Shown: in pieces, positions 36,223-46,666 of the stretch
How positions within the stretch are numbered: position 1 is the first letter of the stretch
Layout of the letters: the number at the start of each line of letters is the position of its first letter
NCBI GenBank assembly: GCA_039566865.1
Contig: CM076962.1
Location: 8,426,743-8,490,742, forward strand
Direction of reading: 5' to 3'
DNA: 64,000 bases
Source: Aurelia coerulea
Taxonomy: Eukaryota; Cnidaria; Scyphozoa; Semaeostomeae; Ulmaridae
Made by a program: the position numbers and the translations under genes
The notes under the pieces: generated by a model
Seen by the model: the letters and a program-made list of their open reading frames with translations, nothing else
The model's database searches: none
What the model was told of the DNA's origin: nothing

Positions 36223-37918
36223 AAGATAAGGCTCAAATCCTTACTGGTTGTCAGAGCATGCAGAAATCATCCAATTTCATGGTTGTCAGCCAATGAGATC
36301 ACCGCTTTCTAGCCCCTGGAGACAAAATCGGTCGTTTGAGGTAAATTTTCTAGTACCCTCATTAAAACTAAAATGGATGCTAGAATACTTCAGTTATTCG
36401 CAATTTTTTTTGATAAATCAGTTGTGGGGATGTCCGTCCAGAGTTGTTTACATGTTTAGGCACACAGCTCGTTTGGGGCCGGAGCTGCGTTCATTTTCCG
36501 GTCGAAGAATATTGACCTTCGTTGAAATATCTATAGAAATCGCTACAAATGAGAGATACAGATAAGAATTTCAGCAATTATGCATACTGACCTGAGCAAT
36601 AACCGAAACTCTTTCACTGCTATCATATCTCAAAATTGGAGGCAATTTCTAATGATTTCTTGTAGAGATATCATTTGGGCCTAAGCTTGTCCTCGCTTAA
36701 AACTCATTCCATTGCACTTAAAAGTAATGGTAAAATTCTAGAGCTGAATAGTGCACTTACCCATGACTCAGGCACCAGTTTGACTTCGTTTGCCTTTTTT
36801 ACATTAGCAAATTTTTATAAGAAACGACCAGTTGTGTGTGAATTGCAAAAACTTTCCTCGGTCCATATTTTTATCTGCACAGTCTATCCGCTTCAAACAA
36901 CAAACAGTGAACTTTGTATCATAAAAGTCTTGCATCACAAAACATTCCTGTAGAACGATTCCATGCGCCTTAGCGAGGCACTCGTGAATTGTTTTCACGC
37001 ATTTGGTTCAATCAGTCAATGCAAACAAACAAAAGTGCAAAACCGGGTATCTTTTTTAGCGAACCCAAAACAATGTTTTGTTCTTTTTATGTTTTGCATT
37101 GATTGAAATAAGAACGAAAAGAACGAAATGCGTGAATACAATTCACGAGTGCCTCGCTAAAGCGCATGGAATCGTTCAAAAGGAATGTTCTGTGATGCAA
37201 GACTTTTATGATACAATGTCAAAGTTCACTGTTTGTTGTTTGAAGCGGAGAATATGTGTAGAGAAAAATATGGACCGAGGAAAGTTTTTGCAATTCGCCC
37301 ACAACTGGTTGTTTCTTACAAAAATTTGGCAAATTGAAGAAGGCAAACGAAGTCAAACTGGTGTCTGAGTCATGGGTAAGCGCATTATCTAGCTCAAGAA
37401 CTTTACCATTACTTTTTAAGTGCAATGGAATGAGTTTTAAGCGAGGACAAGCTTAGGCCCAAATGATGTCTCTAACAGAAATCGTTAGAAATTGCCTCCA
37501 ATTTTAAGATATGATAGCAGTGAAAGAGTTTCGGTTATTGCTCAGGTCAGTATGCGTAATCGCTGAAATTCTTATCTGTATATCTCATTTGTAGCGATTT
37601 CTATAGATATTTCAACGAAGGTCAATATTCTTCGACCGGAAAATGAACGCAGCTCCGGCCCCAAACGAGCTGTGTGCCTAAACATGTAAACAACTCTGGA
37701 CGGACATCCCCACACACAACTGATTTATTAAAAAAAATTGCCAATAACTGAAGTATTTTAGCATCCATTTCAGTTTTAGTGAGGGTACTAGAAAATTTAC
37801 CTCAAACGACCGATTTTGTCTCCAGGGGCTAGAAAGCGGTGATCTCATTGGCTGACAAGCATGAAATTGGATGATTTCCGCATGCTCTGACAACCAGTAA
37901 GGATTTGAGCCTTATCTT
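36223..37918. mobile_element. Foldback element with 9-bp TSD, 1696 bp
   Basis: Ends AAGATAAGGCTCAAATCC and its reverse complement, with perfect TCTCGCCCA duplications outside (36214-36222, 37919-37927). Each half is nearly the reverse complement of the other, so the element is one long palindrome with a centre near 37060. Frames such as SEHAEIIQFH appear on both strands because of the palindrome and need not be genes. Weak similarity to the foldback at 39430-41167 (CCAATTTCA, AAAATGGAT-TTCGAGTA patches) suggests one superfamily. 9-bp duplications suggest Mutator-like mobilisation. Confidence 0.92.
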
Positions 37919-37927
37919 TCTCGCCCA

Positions 37928-38872
37928 TCCCTTCAGGGGATATTACAGGGGCAATGGTTCAAACGTGTTTGCAATCCAGCCTTTACAACATTGCAGCTAC
38001 TGTCCAGTAGCGAATATGAAGTGCTACCTCTCTCTCACGGAGAGCATGTCTATCAGCTTGAAGTCAGGTTTCCTATTTCGTACGTTGGACAGCCAAGGCT
38101 TTGTCTCAGATACACCGTTTTGTGGGTCTGCTTGGAGAACAGGCTGAAGACGCACTTGCAAGCCTTTTCTATTTCAGGAGGTGTAACAATGCATAGTTTT
38201 AGAAGTGGTTGCTCCATTACACTTGCCATGTTGGGTGTTTCTCATGAGCAGATAGCAGTACACGTGGGTTGGAAGAGCTTAAAAATAGTGAAGCATTATT
38301 GTCAAATCGACGAGGTCCTAAACACAAGCAGTCCAAGCTCCATACTCTCAAGTACCGAATAATCGTCCCCCCCCCCCCCCGCTTATTAATTTTTGAAAAA
38401 TTTTCCAACCCCCCCTCCCACTTTTATTCCAACTCCCACTTTTATTAATTCTTGAAAAATAGAAATAACAGTGAACATCATTTTTTTAATAATTCCTGCT
38501 AAGCAAATGTAATTACTGTATTTATTAACTTTATTCTCCTTTGTTTGTCTGACCCGCACGCGAAAAAGGAAGTGAGCACTAAGTGAGCACTAAAGAAAGG
38601 AAGTTTTACTAAGAAAACGAAAAACGACTATTCTCAATTTTTCCAATCCCCCCCCCCCGATTGTTCCAACCCCCCCGATTATTATTATATTGAACCATTT
38701 CCAACCCCCCGATTATTCTCACCCCCCCCCCCCCCCGTTTATTCGGTACTTGAGAGTACTTGCTAAACGATCCACTCCATTATTTCACGAAGAATCTTCA
38801 GAAGCCCACTCAGCTGGAAGAAAGTTCCGGGAGTTTAACGCTTTTAAAGTCGCAAGGCCTCTTTTCGAATGA
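37928..38872 (+). pseudogene. Tyrosine recombinase catalytic region (DIRS/Crypton type), broken
   Basis: Plus-strand C-terminal part of a tyrosine (phage-integrase fold) recombinase. One frame carries FAIQPLQHCSYCPVAN and SGFLFRTLDSQGFVSDTPF. After a single-base shift near 38130 the next carries ENRLKTHLQAFSI, then the conserved MHSFRSG (H-x-x-R, 38189-38209), HVGWKS (from 38261) and the nucleophile-type Tyr in VKHYCQ (38297-38299). A TA-flanked MITE interrupts the last part; beyond it LAKRSTPLFHEES continues in frame to a stop at 38870-38872. The 5' side is cut by the foldback element ending at 37918. Such recombinases integrate circular DNA copies of DIRS elements or move Cryptons. Dead copy. 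Confidence 0.8.
38345..38756. mobile_element. TA-flanked MITE with C-rich interior, 412 bp
   Basis: TIRs CTCTCAAGTACCGAATAA and reverse complement are flanked by TA (38343-38344, 38757-38758), as expected for Tc1/mariner-type mobilisation. Poly-C tracts sit inside both ends. Removal with one TA rejoins recombinase coding in frame (SSI then LAKRS). Confidence 0.87.
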
Positions 38873-39429
38873 CCCTAATTTTGACTTTAGTATCTATCAA
38901 GTTTCTTTTCTTTTTTTGTCCTCTTTTCTTTGAGTTTTGGAGAGATAAATGAGGAGGGGTACTTCGGGGGGGTCCCAATACCGCAATACCGCACGAAAAA
39001 GACACCAAATACCGCAATACCGCACCAAAAAATAGCAAAATACCGCAAACGCTAGAAAACTAAAAACAACGCTGTTAATACAGTATACCGGTCTGTAGCA
39101 GTTTGATTCCGACCTAAATAATCCACCTTCCTTCATCAAAATTTGTAGTTTGGTCTATTAGATCGTAGTTAGATGTTTTACAGACAAAAGTGTGACGCGA
39201 GAACGACGGGGAAAGTTTCATTGATGTGCTTTCAGCAATACTGCATTTACGGCAAAAATTACGAATATATAGAACATATCATTGTTTTGAATATCCATTC
39301 TGCTACATAAGGGCTGACTTTTTCGCGAATACCAGATAAAAAGTTTACTTTGGCTGAAGCTCTTTGTACACATTTCGAAATGTCGATGAAGGCTCAGATG
39401 GTTATCCAAATCTACACCAAGGTACTTGT

Positions 39430-41167
39430 AGCATACGAGTCAGATCTTTCAATAGGGCACAGGGAAACCCACAAATCTTCCAATTTCACGCTCATAAGCC
39501 AATAATATCGTCATATTCCGATGACATGACTGAAAATGAGACTTTCGAGATAACTTTTCGAGTACCTTCACGAAAATTAAAATGGATATTCGAGTAATAA
39601 AGGTACAGAGCTTGTTTTACCACGAATCGATTCGAGAGGCCCCACTCCACATTTGTTTTTCTGAATTTGGTTAAAATCTCATCAGGGATCGGCGTTACAT
39701 CGAATTTCATTCCTTCGAAAATTGGCCCATGTTCAAGAATTCTTCAGGAACGCTACAAATAAGATATAGCTTTCAAAATTTCACATGTTACGTGAATTAT
39801 GTCCAGGAATAACATGAACATATTTGTTTGTGTTATTTTCGAAAATCATAGACGAATTAAATCTATTCGCTGCGAAGAAAGCTAATGGACCTACCTTCAC
39901 CCGCAGCAGAATCCCAGTAATCGGCATTAAATCACTCTTTTTCGCAATAATAACCAACGGACACATCAACGAATAACTTCACTACAAATTCAATTTCTTT
40001 CCACCATTTTATCATCGATAATTGCGATAAAATGTGATCAGACTTTACAGCCTCAGCAGCAATCCGTCCAACTACCGTTGATTCAAAGTTTTCTTGTTGC
40101 AAACACAAGGAAAGCTAGCATAAAACAAAAGGTTTTGCAAGGCTCAGGTCTCCCATATGAAACAGCAAATGGATACCTTTGAGAATAGATTGCAGGGGAA
40201 ATTTCTTTACACAAATTATGTACTTTTCCGATGTGACAAAGAAATTTGCAATCTTTGAGAAATGTTTTATTTTCTCTTTATTTTGCAACGATAGAATGCC
40301 TCCTGGAGTGTGCAATCTATTCTCCAAGGTATCATTTTGCTGTGTCATATGGGAGACCTAAGTCTTGCAAAACCTTTTGTTTTATGCAAGTCTTGCAAGA
40401 CTTCTAAGGTGTTTTCAACAAGAATACTTTGAATCGACGGTAGTTGGACGGTTTGCTGCAGAGGTTGTAAAGTCTTATCACATTTTATCGAAATTATTCA
40501 TGACAAAATGGTGGAAAGAAATTGGATTTGTGGTGAAGTTATTCGTTAATGTATCCACTGGTTATTATTGCGAAAAAGAGTGATTTAATGCTGATTACTG
40601 GGATTCTGCTGCGGGTGAAGGTAGACCCATTAGCTTTCTTCGCAGCAAATAGCTTTAATTCGTTTAGGATTTTCGAAAATCACACAAATAAATATTTTCA
40701 TGTTGTTCCTGGACTTCCCTGGGTACCAGACTCTCTAACATAAAAACAATCTCTGTTTTTATGTTAGAGAGGCTGGTACCCAGGGTATTCCTGGACATAA
40801 TTCACGTAACATGTGAAATTTTGAAAGCTATATCTTATTTGTAGCGTTCCTGAAGAGTTCTTGAACATAGGCCAATTTTCGAAGGAATGAAATTCGACGT
40901 AACGCCGATCCCTGATGAGATTTTAACCAAATGCAGAAAAACAAATGTGGAGTGGGGCCTCTCAAATCGATTCGTGGTAAAACCAGCTCTGTATCTTTAT
41001 TACTCGAATATCAATTTTTATTTTCGTGAAGGTACTCGAAAAGTTATCTCGAAAGCCTTATTTTCAGTCATGTGATCGGAATTCGACGATATCATTGGCT
41101 TATAAGCGTGAAATTGGAAGATTTGCTGGTTTCCCTGTGCCCTATTGAAAGATTTGACTCTCATGCT
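39430..41167. mobile_element. Foldback element with 9-bp TSD, 1738 bp
   Basis: Two ~770 bp arms (about 39430-40196 and 40316-41167) are inverted copies around a ~120 bp loop. GGTACTTGT lies just outside both ends (39421-39429, 41168-41176). The right arm is longer because of a 73-bp hairpin insertion. Palindromic frames such as KFDVTPIPDEILTK occur on both strands; I do not call them genes. Inserted in the composite element's LINE core. Confidence 0.92.
40715..40787. mobile_element. 73-bp hairpin mini-element
   Basis: Almost entirely palindromic: CCCTGGGTACCAGACTCTCT at the left pairs with AGAGAGGCTGGTACCCAGGG at the right around a short loop. TTCCTGGAC is duplicated on both sides (40706-40714, 40788-40796). 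The opposite arm of the host foldback lacks it, giving the empty site. Confidence 0.9.
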
Positions 41168-41512
41168 GGTACTTGTATGATTTTTCACATGAATAGTTTT
41201 GATGTGATCCAACCTTTTTTCAAGTTAATGGACAAGTTATTTTCATCAAGCCAGTCTGCAACTTTTTGCAGTTCACTGTTAAGCAAATGTTGTATTTCAT
41301 TTGAGCTCTTCCTTGCACAATATAAAACAGTATCGTCGGCATATAATATAATGCCAGCATCAGTGAGCGGAATATGGATGTCATTGATTATCAGCCCAAA
41401 GAGAAGGGACCCCAGGATGGATTCTTGTGGGACACCACATGTAACGTTTTCTTCGCATGAGCTGGTGTTATCAAATATTTATTATTGTTTCCTATCAAAG
41501 AAATAATCATCT

Positions 41513-42019
41513 TCTCGCTGGAGTCCTTTCGCTACTGAGACCATTTGGGTACATTAATCCTTCAAATAAGGTTCTTACGGAGCTTTTACTGTATGGTGAT
41601 AAAGAACTTTCCAATGAAGTTAATAGAAATATATTACAATTAACTTTGCAGTATATCCATAAAACTGGTCGATTTGATTAAGATAATTCCAAACTTCATT
41701 ACATGCCACCACCTTTCCCCGTGTAGTAGTAATTTACGAGTAGATTTTATGTAGTTGTTCTTTTTGTTCATGTCATTTATTTTCTTGTCTTATATTTTGA
41801 CTAGTTTCTTCTTCTTCTTATATTATATATCTATATGTTAATGGCCTCAGGGTAGACATTGCTTTTTTGCTCCTTGGGGTATCGTTGTAGTAGTATTGTA
41901 GGGTAATTATGTAAGTAGTGTAGGGTAGCTCATATTGTAAAGTAGTTCTGTAAGTAGTGTAGTGTAGCTCGTAAATATATTGCAACTTTTTATTGGAATA
42001 TATATAAAAAAAAAAAAAA
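41513..42019 (+). mobile_element. 5'-truncated poly-A LINE insertion
   Basis: Begins inside an ORF2 C-terminus (LLLYGDKELS, then QYIHKTGRFD and stop at 41679-41681), continues through a 3' UTR and ends in a poly-A run to 42019. AAATAATCATCT flanks it (41501-41512, 42020-42031). The coding end resembles 54419-54673, so it belongs to that L2-like family. Confidence 0.88.
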
Positions 42020-42246
42020 AAATAATCATCTATCCATTGTAATTCCACATTATCTATACCATAACTTGGCAATTTTTCCAGCAAGGTTGCATGACGTACT
42101 GTGTCGAAGGCTTTACGAAGGTCAATATATAGACAGCACCACTAAAGTAGCCCTTTTTCAACGTTCTGTCTAAACTTTTCTGACAGTAAGGTAACTACAT
42201 GTTGAGTAGATCTCCCGTGTCTAAACCCAAACTGATGTAGGCACAA

Positions 42247-42570
42247 CCCGGGGGGGGGGGGGGGTACTTGACTTAAATTTGTACGGGGGTGTGCCCACGA
42301 AAAAATTTTTTTTCACCCTGCTCCAGAATTTTTCGCTCAAAATGATAACCTGTTCTAGAAAAAAATGGTGAAAAGTGTACTCAAAAACATGAAATTTGAC
42401 CGAAAAACGACCCGATCTAGCAGAATATTCCCCTTTGACATGTTTTGACAACCTGCTCTAGAAAAATTGCCTCATTTTGATACCCTGTGCCAGAAAAAAT
42501 TGGTGAAAACGATACCCTTAAAAACGGCACATCCCCGTCGGACAAATATACTAAGTACCCCCCCCCCGGG
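42247..42570. mobile_element. hAT-like MITE with poly-G ends, 324 bp
   Basis: Ends CCCGGGGGGG...GTACTT and AAGTACC...CCCCCGGG, with perfect 8-bp duplications AGGCACAA (42239-42246, 42571-42578). The empty site in composite copy 1 reads GGGCACAATAGG. Non-coding. Confidence 0.87.
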
Positions 42571-43231
42571 AGGCACAACAGGCTATTCAATTCAAGACAC
42601 TGGGACAGCTGATTATAAATGATCTTCTAGATAACATTTGATAGAGCTGGAATTAACGTGATAGGCGTATAGTTGTCCAACGTTGTCGGATTGCCCGATT
42701 TGAAAATATGGGTGATTTTCCCAAATCTAAAGTTTTGAGTCGTGCAAATATTTTGATTCTTTTTCTTCAGATAAAAAGGTTGCGTGCTCTCCTCCGCAAG
42801 TACCTTTTCAAGGTTGAGCAGGTGGAGCAGGCACAAGGAGAGAGAGATAAGGGACCTTCCCTCTCCTTCGTGTTTCTTTCCTCTGTCAATTCGTCTCGAA
42901 GATGCTTTATTCTTCAACAGGAAAATGGCATTATAGAAGTTTGGATGTTAATTTTCGTACAATACCGCATACCGCGCTGTGAAAGCTCGATACCGCAATA
43001 CCGCAAGTTTTTTTCCATCATTACCGCAATACCGCACAAAATTTACCCCCGATACCGCAATACCGCAAACCCCGAAGTACCCCTCCATGATGCCTCCTTC
43101 GGCTTCTGCGTTTTCTGCATTTTCTCGCTGTTCTACATCACCAACGTAATAGGATGCTCAATTTTTTGTACGAGGAATCAGGCTCTTTTCTGGCTGTTCC
43201 ATCGTGCAGTGATTTTGCAGTGTTTTTGTGA

Positions 43232-43740
43232 TTAGGCAGCTTCTATTCTATGATATGTGCCTTTCTTTCCCCTCTGACTTTCGTTCGAATAACAGGAAGA
43301 TTGCTGGATATTAGTGCCATTATCAGCCTGCAAACAACCACCCCAACCGGAGTTCGACGCATCGGAAGAGATGTTGACAACAAATGCTTTTCGTCTTTCC
43401 ATGGCAAGCAACCACCCCAACTGTCGAGGAATCTCCAGTGTTCAGCTCTGTTCTAAGACCTTCTGAAATCTTGATTGATCTAGCATTCATGCTCTTGCTT
43501 ATATTTAGATAAATTTCACGCGAAAAAAGAGTTGCAGCGGGAACCACCAATGAGAATGAGGCGATTTTTCCCGCTAACCTTTGCAGAATCTTGATGGATG
43601 TGTTGCGGGACTCCAAAACAGATTCTCTTAAAATCGCAAATTTCGCTTTCTTGCCTGCTGGAAGGAAAAAAAGGCCTGGCGTTTTGAATCTGAAATAAGG
43701 CCAAGGAAAAGTAGATATTGGGAAGGCTCTAAGACGGACT
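43232..43740 (-). pseudogene. DIRS-like RT end and RNase H
   Basis: Minus-strand coding begins with SQYLLFLGLISDSKRQAF (the end of the RT palm), passes FAILRESVLESRN and IKILQRLAGKIASFSLVVPAA, and in the neighbouring frame reaches the RNase H block NISSDASNSGWGG. The LQ-x-LAGK...PAA and SDASN-GWGG blocks are characteristic of DIRS-type pol proteins rather than LINEs. It stops at 43232. The upstream RT continues at 44432-44611 beyond a LINE insertion. Frameshift near 43400; inactive. Confidence 0.8.
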
Positions 43741-44431
43741 AAATCCACCTTTCATGAAGGATATTTTTATGGAGCGAGGTATTAGCTGCAATCTAAGGCA
43801 TGGCAATGACGCTCAAATTCCAAAGGTACGAACCACGTCCTTTGGAGTTGAGACCATAGCCTACCTCGGAAATAAACTTTGGCATTTTTACCGCACGAAA
43901 TAAAACGATCAAGCACCCTTCCTATTTTCAAAAAACGAATCAGATGTTGGAATGGTGATAAATGCAACTGTAGGCTCTGCAAAACATATATTCCAAGAGT
44001 TGAGTTTCTAACATGATAAACGTTTCATCAGCCTTCTCGCGGGGGTGGGGGGTGATGCGCTGCTTCTCATTGGGATGGGGGATGTGCTGTGCGGGATGTG
44101 AGGTCCCCTTCACAATGCAGGCACTGGGCTGCGGTTGAACTGGGGAATTTTACCCCAGCGGCGACCGCAGCTGAGGATATGCGTGTGGGGGTTCCCTCGC
44201 GCGGTGTGTCCGCCGTCTCTCTGGGAGGTGGGCGTCGCTCCGTGCCTCGTAGGGAAGGCATGATTTTTATCTTGTAAATAATCCACTAAATGTTTTTATT
44301 GATTAGGTTTAGGAATTAATTTGTAAATTTTGTAAATTTTGTAAAGTAGGCCTAAATTAGCTGTAATTTAGCTATTCTTTTTATTTTATTTAGCCTACGT
44401 TAAATGAATTAATGATGATGATGATGATGAT
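43741..44431 (+). mobile_element. 5'-truncated CR1-like LINE with (ATG)n tail and 8-bp TSD
   Basis: Starts at NPPFMKDIF of an ORF2 C-terminus, continues with KVRTTSFGVETIAYLGNKLW, shifts frame once near 43895, and ends in the Cys-tail CNCRLCK before a stop near 44013. A long 3' region with a GC-rich stretch (44035-44260) follows, then (ATG)n at 44408-44431. GACGGACT flanks it (43733-43740, 44432-44439). Removing it restores the DIRS RT frame (LSKSV then LEPSQ). Confidence 0.9.
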
Positions 44432-44611
44432 GACGGACTTACTGAGATTGATGAAATAACCACATCGCACTAAAACGAGAGTAGCAATGAAAATACTGGA
44501 ATTGGCTAAGTCTAGGTTAGACGAGTGATCTATCTTATTGACGTTAAACATCAGTTGTCCAACATTACGGTCATCAATGTATTGCGAAATAGGCACACCT
44601 TTAGAGCGGAT
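44432..44611 (-). pseudogene. DIRS-like RT catalytic palm segment
   Basis: Minus-strand coding RSKGVPISQYIDDRNVGQL, then DLANSSIFIATLVLVRCGYF and INLSKSV. The YIDD box (codons 44570-44581) is the RT active-site pair. Flanked on one side by the LINE at 43741-44431 and on the other by the 7.3 kb complex starting at 44612. Confidence 0.82.
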
Positions 44612-44822
44612 TAATTCTTGCTTCAGAGAAAAAATAACGTGGCCCCTCAGAGCTGAGAACAATCACAAATATAAAATTTGCCAGTTGCCAGATACCAATG
44701 GCAGTGTTCTCTCATCACCGGGGCCAAAGTTTGGGATTGCAAATGCACTGGTCAAATGTGCACTCCCGCAGCAACCGAAATAGTTGGGGGTTAGAGAAAA
44801 ATGTTTAGATTTTTTCTCCACA
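44612..44822. repeat. Direct repeat R1, first copy
   Basis: About 210 bp, almost identical to 45512-45722 (shared from ATTCTTGCTTCAGAG to GATTTTTTCTCCAC). Confidence 0.92.
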
Positions 44823-44917
44823 AACCAGTGCACTCAATGTCCATGGCAGAGACAGACATCCCTGTCATGAAATAAAGGAGCATGGTACGATTTTAGCTTA
44901 GGTTGTGGGTGGGCGGG

Positions 44918-45510
44918 TGAAAGAAATCGCAAAACCTTACGAAATGCCAGATCTTTACCACGCCTTTCTGCTTTGCCTCCAATGTCCAAATGCGAAGGCA
45001 ACTTGACACAATTTTGGCTTTTAAACTGAATGCGAAAACCAAATCAAAAGATTTCCAAATCTATTGTCTACAAAAACGCATACTGCGAAAGATTGACTGC
45101 TTTGTTGGTCAACCTATTTCTACGCTTCTGGTAAAAGTATTCTTTTAAAAACCAGCCAAATGCGAGGCAAGCAGTGTTCCAAATAATTCAAAAAGTGAAT
45201 AAACAATCTTCTGGGAATTGAGTAATACGTGTTTTTACGCATGTAACAACGAACAAAATTACGAATCACCGAGCACAAAGACTGATTGCTGAAAAGTTTT
45301 CGTTTGCAAAAACAACAAGACGCAATGCATGCAGCGTGCTAAATTATTAGAAAAGTGAATAAAACGATCTGCTGATAATTGAGTTATACGTGTAGTTACG
45401 CACATCATAGCCAAATGAATCGTAACAAGGTTGTGGGACACCTTTATAAACGAACGCTCGCAGCATCTTCCGCGAATTAACTGGGATAAAAATTTCATTC
45501 TTATCCCTAT
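44918..45510. repeat. Direct repeat R2, first copy
   Basis: About 600 bp, nearly identical to 51286-51891, from GTGAAAGAAATCGCAAAACC to TTCATTCTTATCCCTATT. Confidence 0.92.
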
Positions 45511-45511
45511 T

Positions 45512-45722
45512 TAATTCTTGCTTCAGAGAAAAAATAACGTGGCCCCTCAGAGCTGAGAACAATCACAAATATAAAATTTGCCAGTTGCCAGATACCAATG
45601 GCAGTGTTCTCTCATCACCGGGGCCAAAGTTTGGGATTTCAAATGCACTGGTCAAATGTGCACTCCCGCAGCAACCGAAATAGTTGGGGGTTAGAGAAAA
45701 ATGTTTAGATTTTTTCTCCACC
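45512..45722. repeat. Direct repeat R1, second copy
   Basis: Second copy of 44612-44822, joined directly to the end of R2. Confidence 0.92.
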
Positions 45723-45889
45723 ACAGAACACATGTGTTCCCCCAACCCCCAAATATCCGAGAAAAATAATGTAGCCTCCCTGACCCCTACCGAAGATGAG
45801 AGAACACCCCATGCTGGCATTTCTTGTTTGGCTCGCCCAGCTCGGCTTAGCCTCTTTAGATAAAATTTGCTTTTAGTTTTTTATGCACA

Positions 45890-46208
45890 AAGTAAACTGA
45901 GTAAGATTTCTTTGTTTTATCGCTCTGCGAGAAGTGAAAAAACATTCGCAAGGCAACATCTAAACTCACACGATTGCCAAAATACCGCTATAAACGAAGT
46001 AAACTGAGTAAGATTTCTTTGTTTTATCGTCCTGCGAGAGACGAAAAAACATTTGCAAGGCACATCTAAACTCACACGATTGCCAAAATACTGCTATAAA
46101 CCAAGTAAACTGATTAAGATTTCTTTGTCCCATCGTCCTGCGAGAAGTGAAAAAACATTTGCAAGGCAACATCTAAACTCACACGATTGCCAAAATACCG
46201 CTATAAAC
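45890..46208. repeat. Tandem repeat, ~106 bp x 3
   Basis: Three units start AAGTAAACTGA at 45890, 45997 and 46103, each ending near ATACCGCTATAAAC. Confidence 0.92.
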
Positions 46209-46666
46209 AGGTAACCACCTCATCTCGATGGCCATTCTAACATGATTCCAATTTGATTTGATTTGATTGGATTTAATTTCTTTAGGCATGGTGGCCACAT
46301 CAGTCAAAGGACTGATTTACAGCGGGCCGTGCAATCATCTTCCATTGCTGTTGTTGTAAACTTATTTGAATTTGATATCAATCCACCATAAACAGAGGAT
46401 GGTAAAGGGGGTGAAGATCACGAATCACGAAAATAAAATGTTCAATTTCACAAAGAACATAGCGTTTACTCGTTTAAAGTCAATAAACACTGGCTTTTCG
46501 CGTTTCACGAGAAGAAAATATGGCCAAAAATATTGCAGATCACGTTTCACGAAATACCCTTTACAACCCTCTAAACAGGGACTCACCTCATCTTGATGGT
46601 TACTTCAATTATCTTCCGCCATAAAAACAGGCAACCACCTCATGGATGGCTATTTCATTAACTTAA

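Larger units (their letters stand above)
38954..43085. mobile_element. GAGGGGTACTTCGGGG-ended composite element, copy 2, with nested insertions
   Basis: Same termini, ATACCGCA clusters and minus-strand LINE core as 23935-26189, but 4.1 kb because three elements have landed in it (39430-41167, 41513-42019, 42247-42570). Compared with copy 1, a segment matching about 24270-24930 is missing. Core LINE pieces on the minus strand lie at about 39290-39420, 41180-41500, 42032-42246 and 42571-42760. No clear target-site duplication at its outer ends. Confidence 0.85.

Noticed and set aside
36248..37893. Protein-coding genes on both strands of the foldback (SEHAEIIQFH frames)
   Set aside because: The two frames are mirror images produced by the palindrome, short, and without known domains.
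41072..41506. Plus-strand frame of 144 codons
   Set aside because: Antisense shadow over the foldback end and LINE core; no domain.
44089..44277. Small gene in the GC-rich part of the LINE insertion
   Set aside because: It lies within the 3' region of a truncated LINE bounded by target duplications; no recognisable domain.
45890..46208. CRISPR-like array
   Set aside because: Long contiguous ~106-bp tandem units without spacers in a eukaryotic context.
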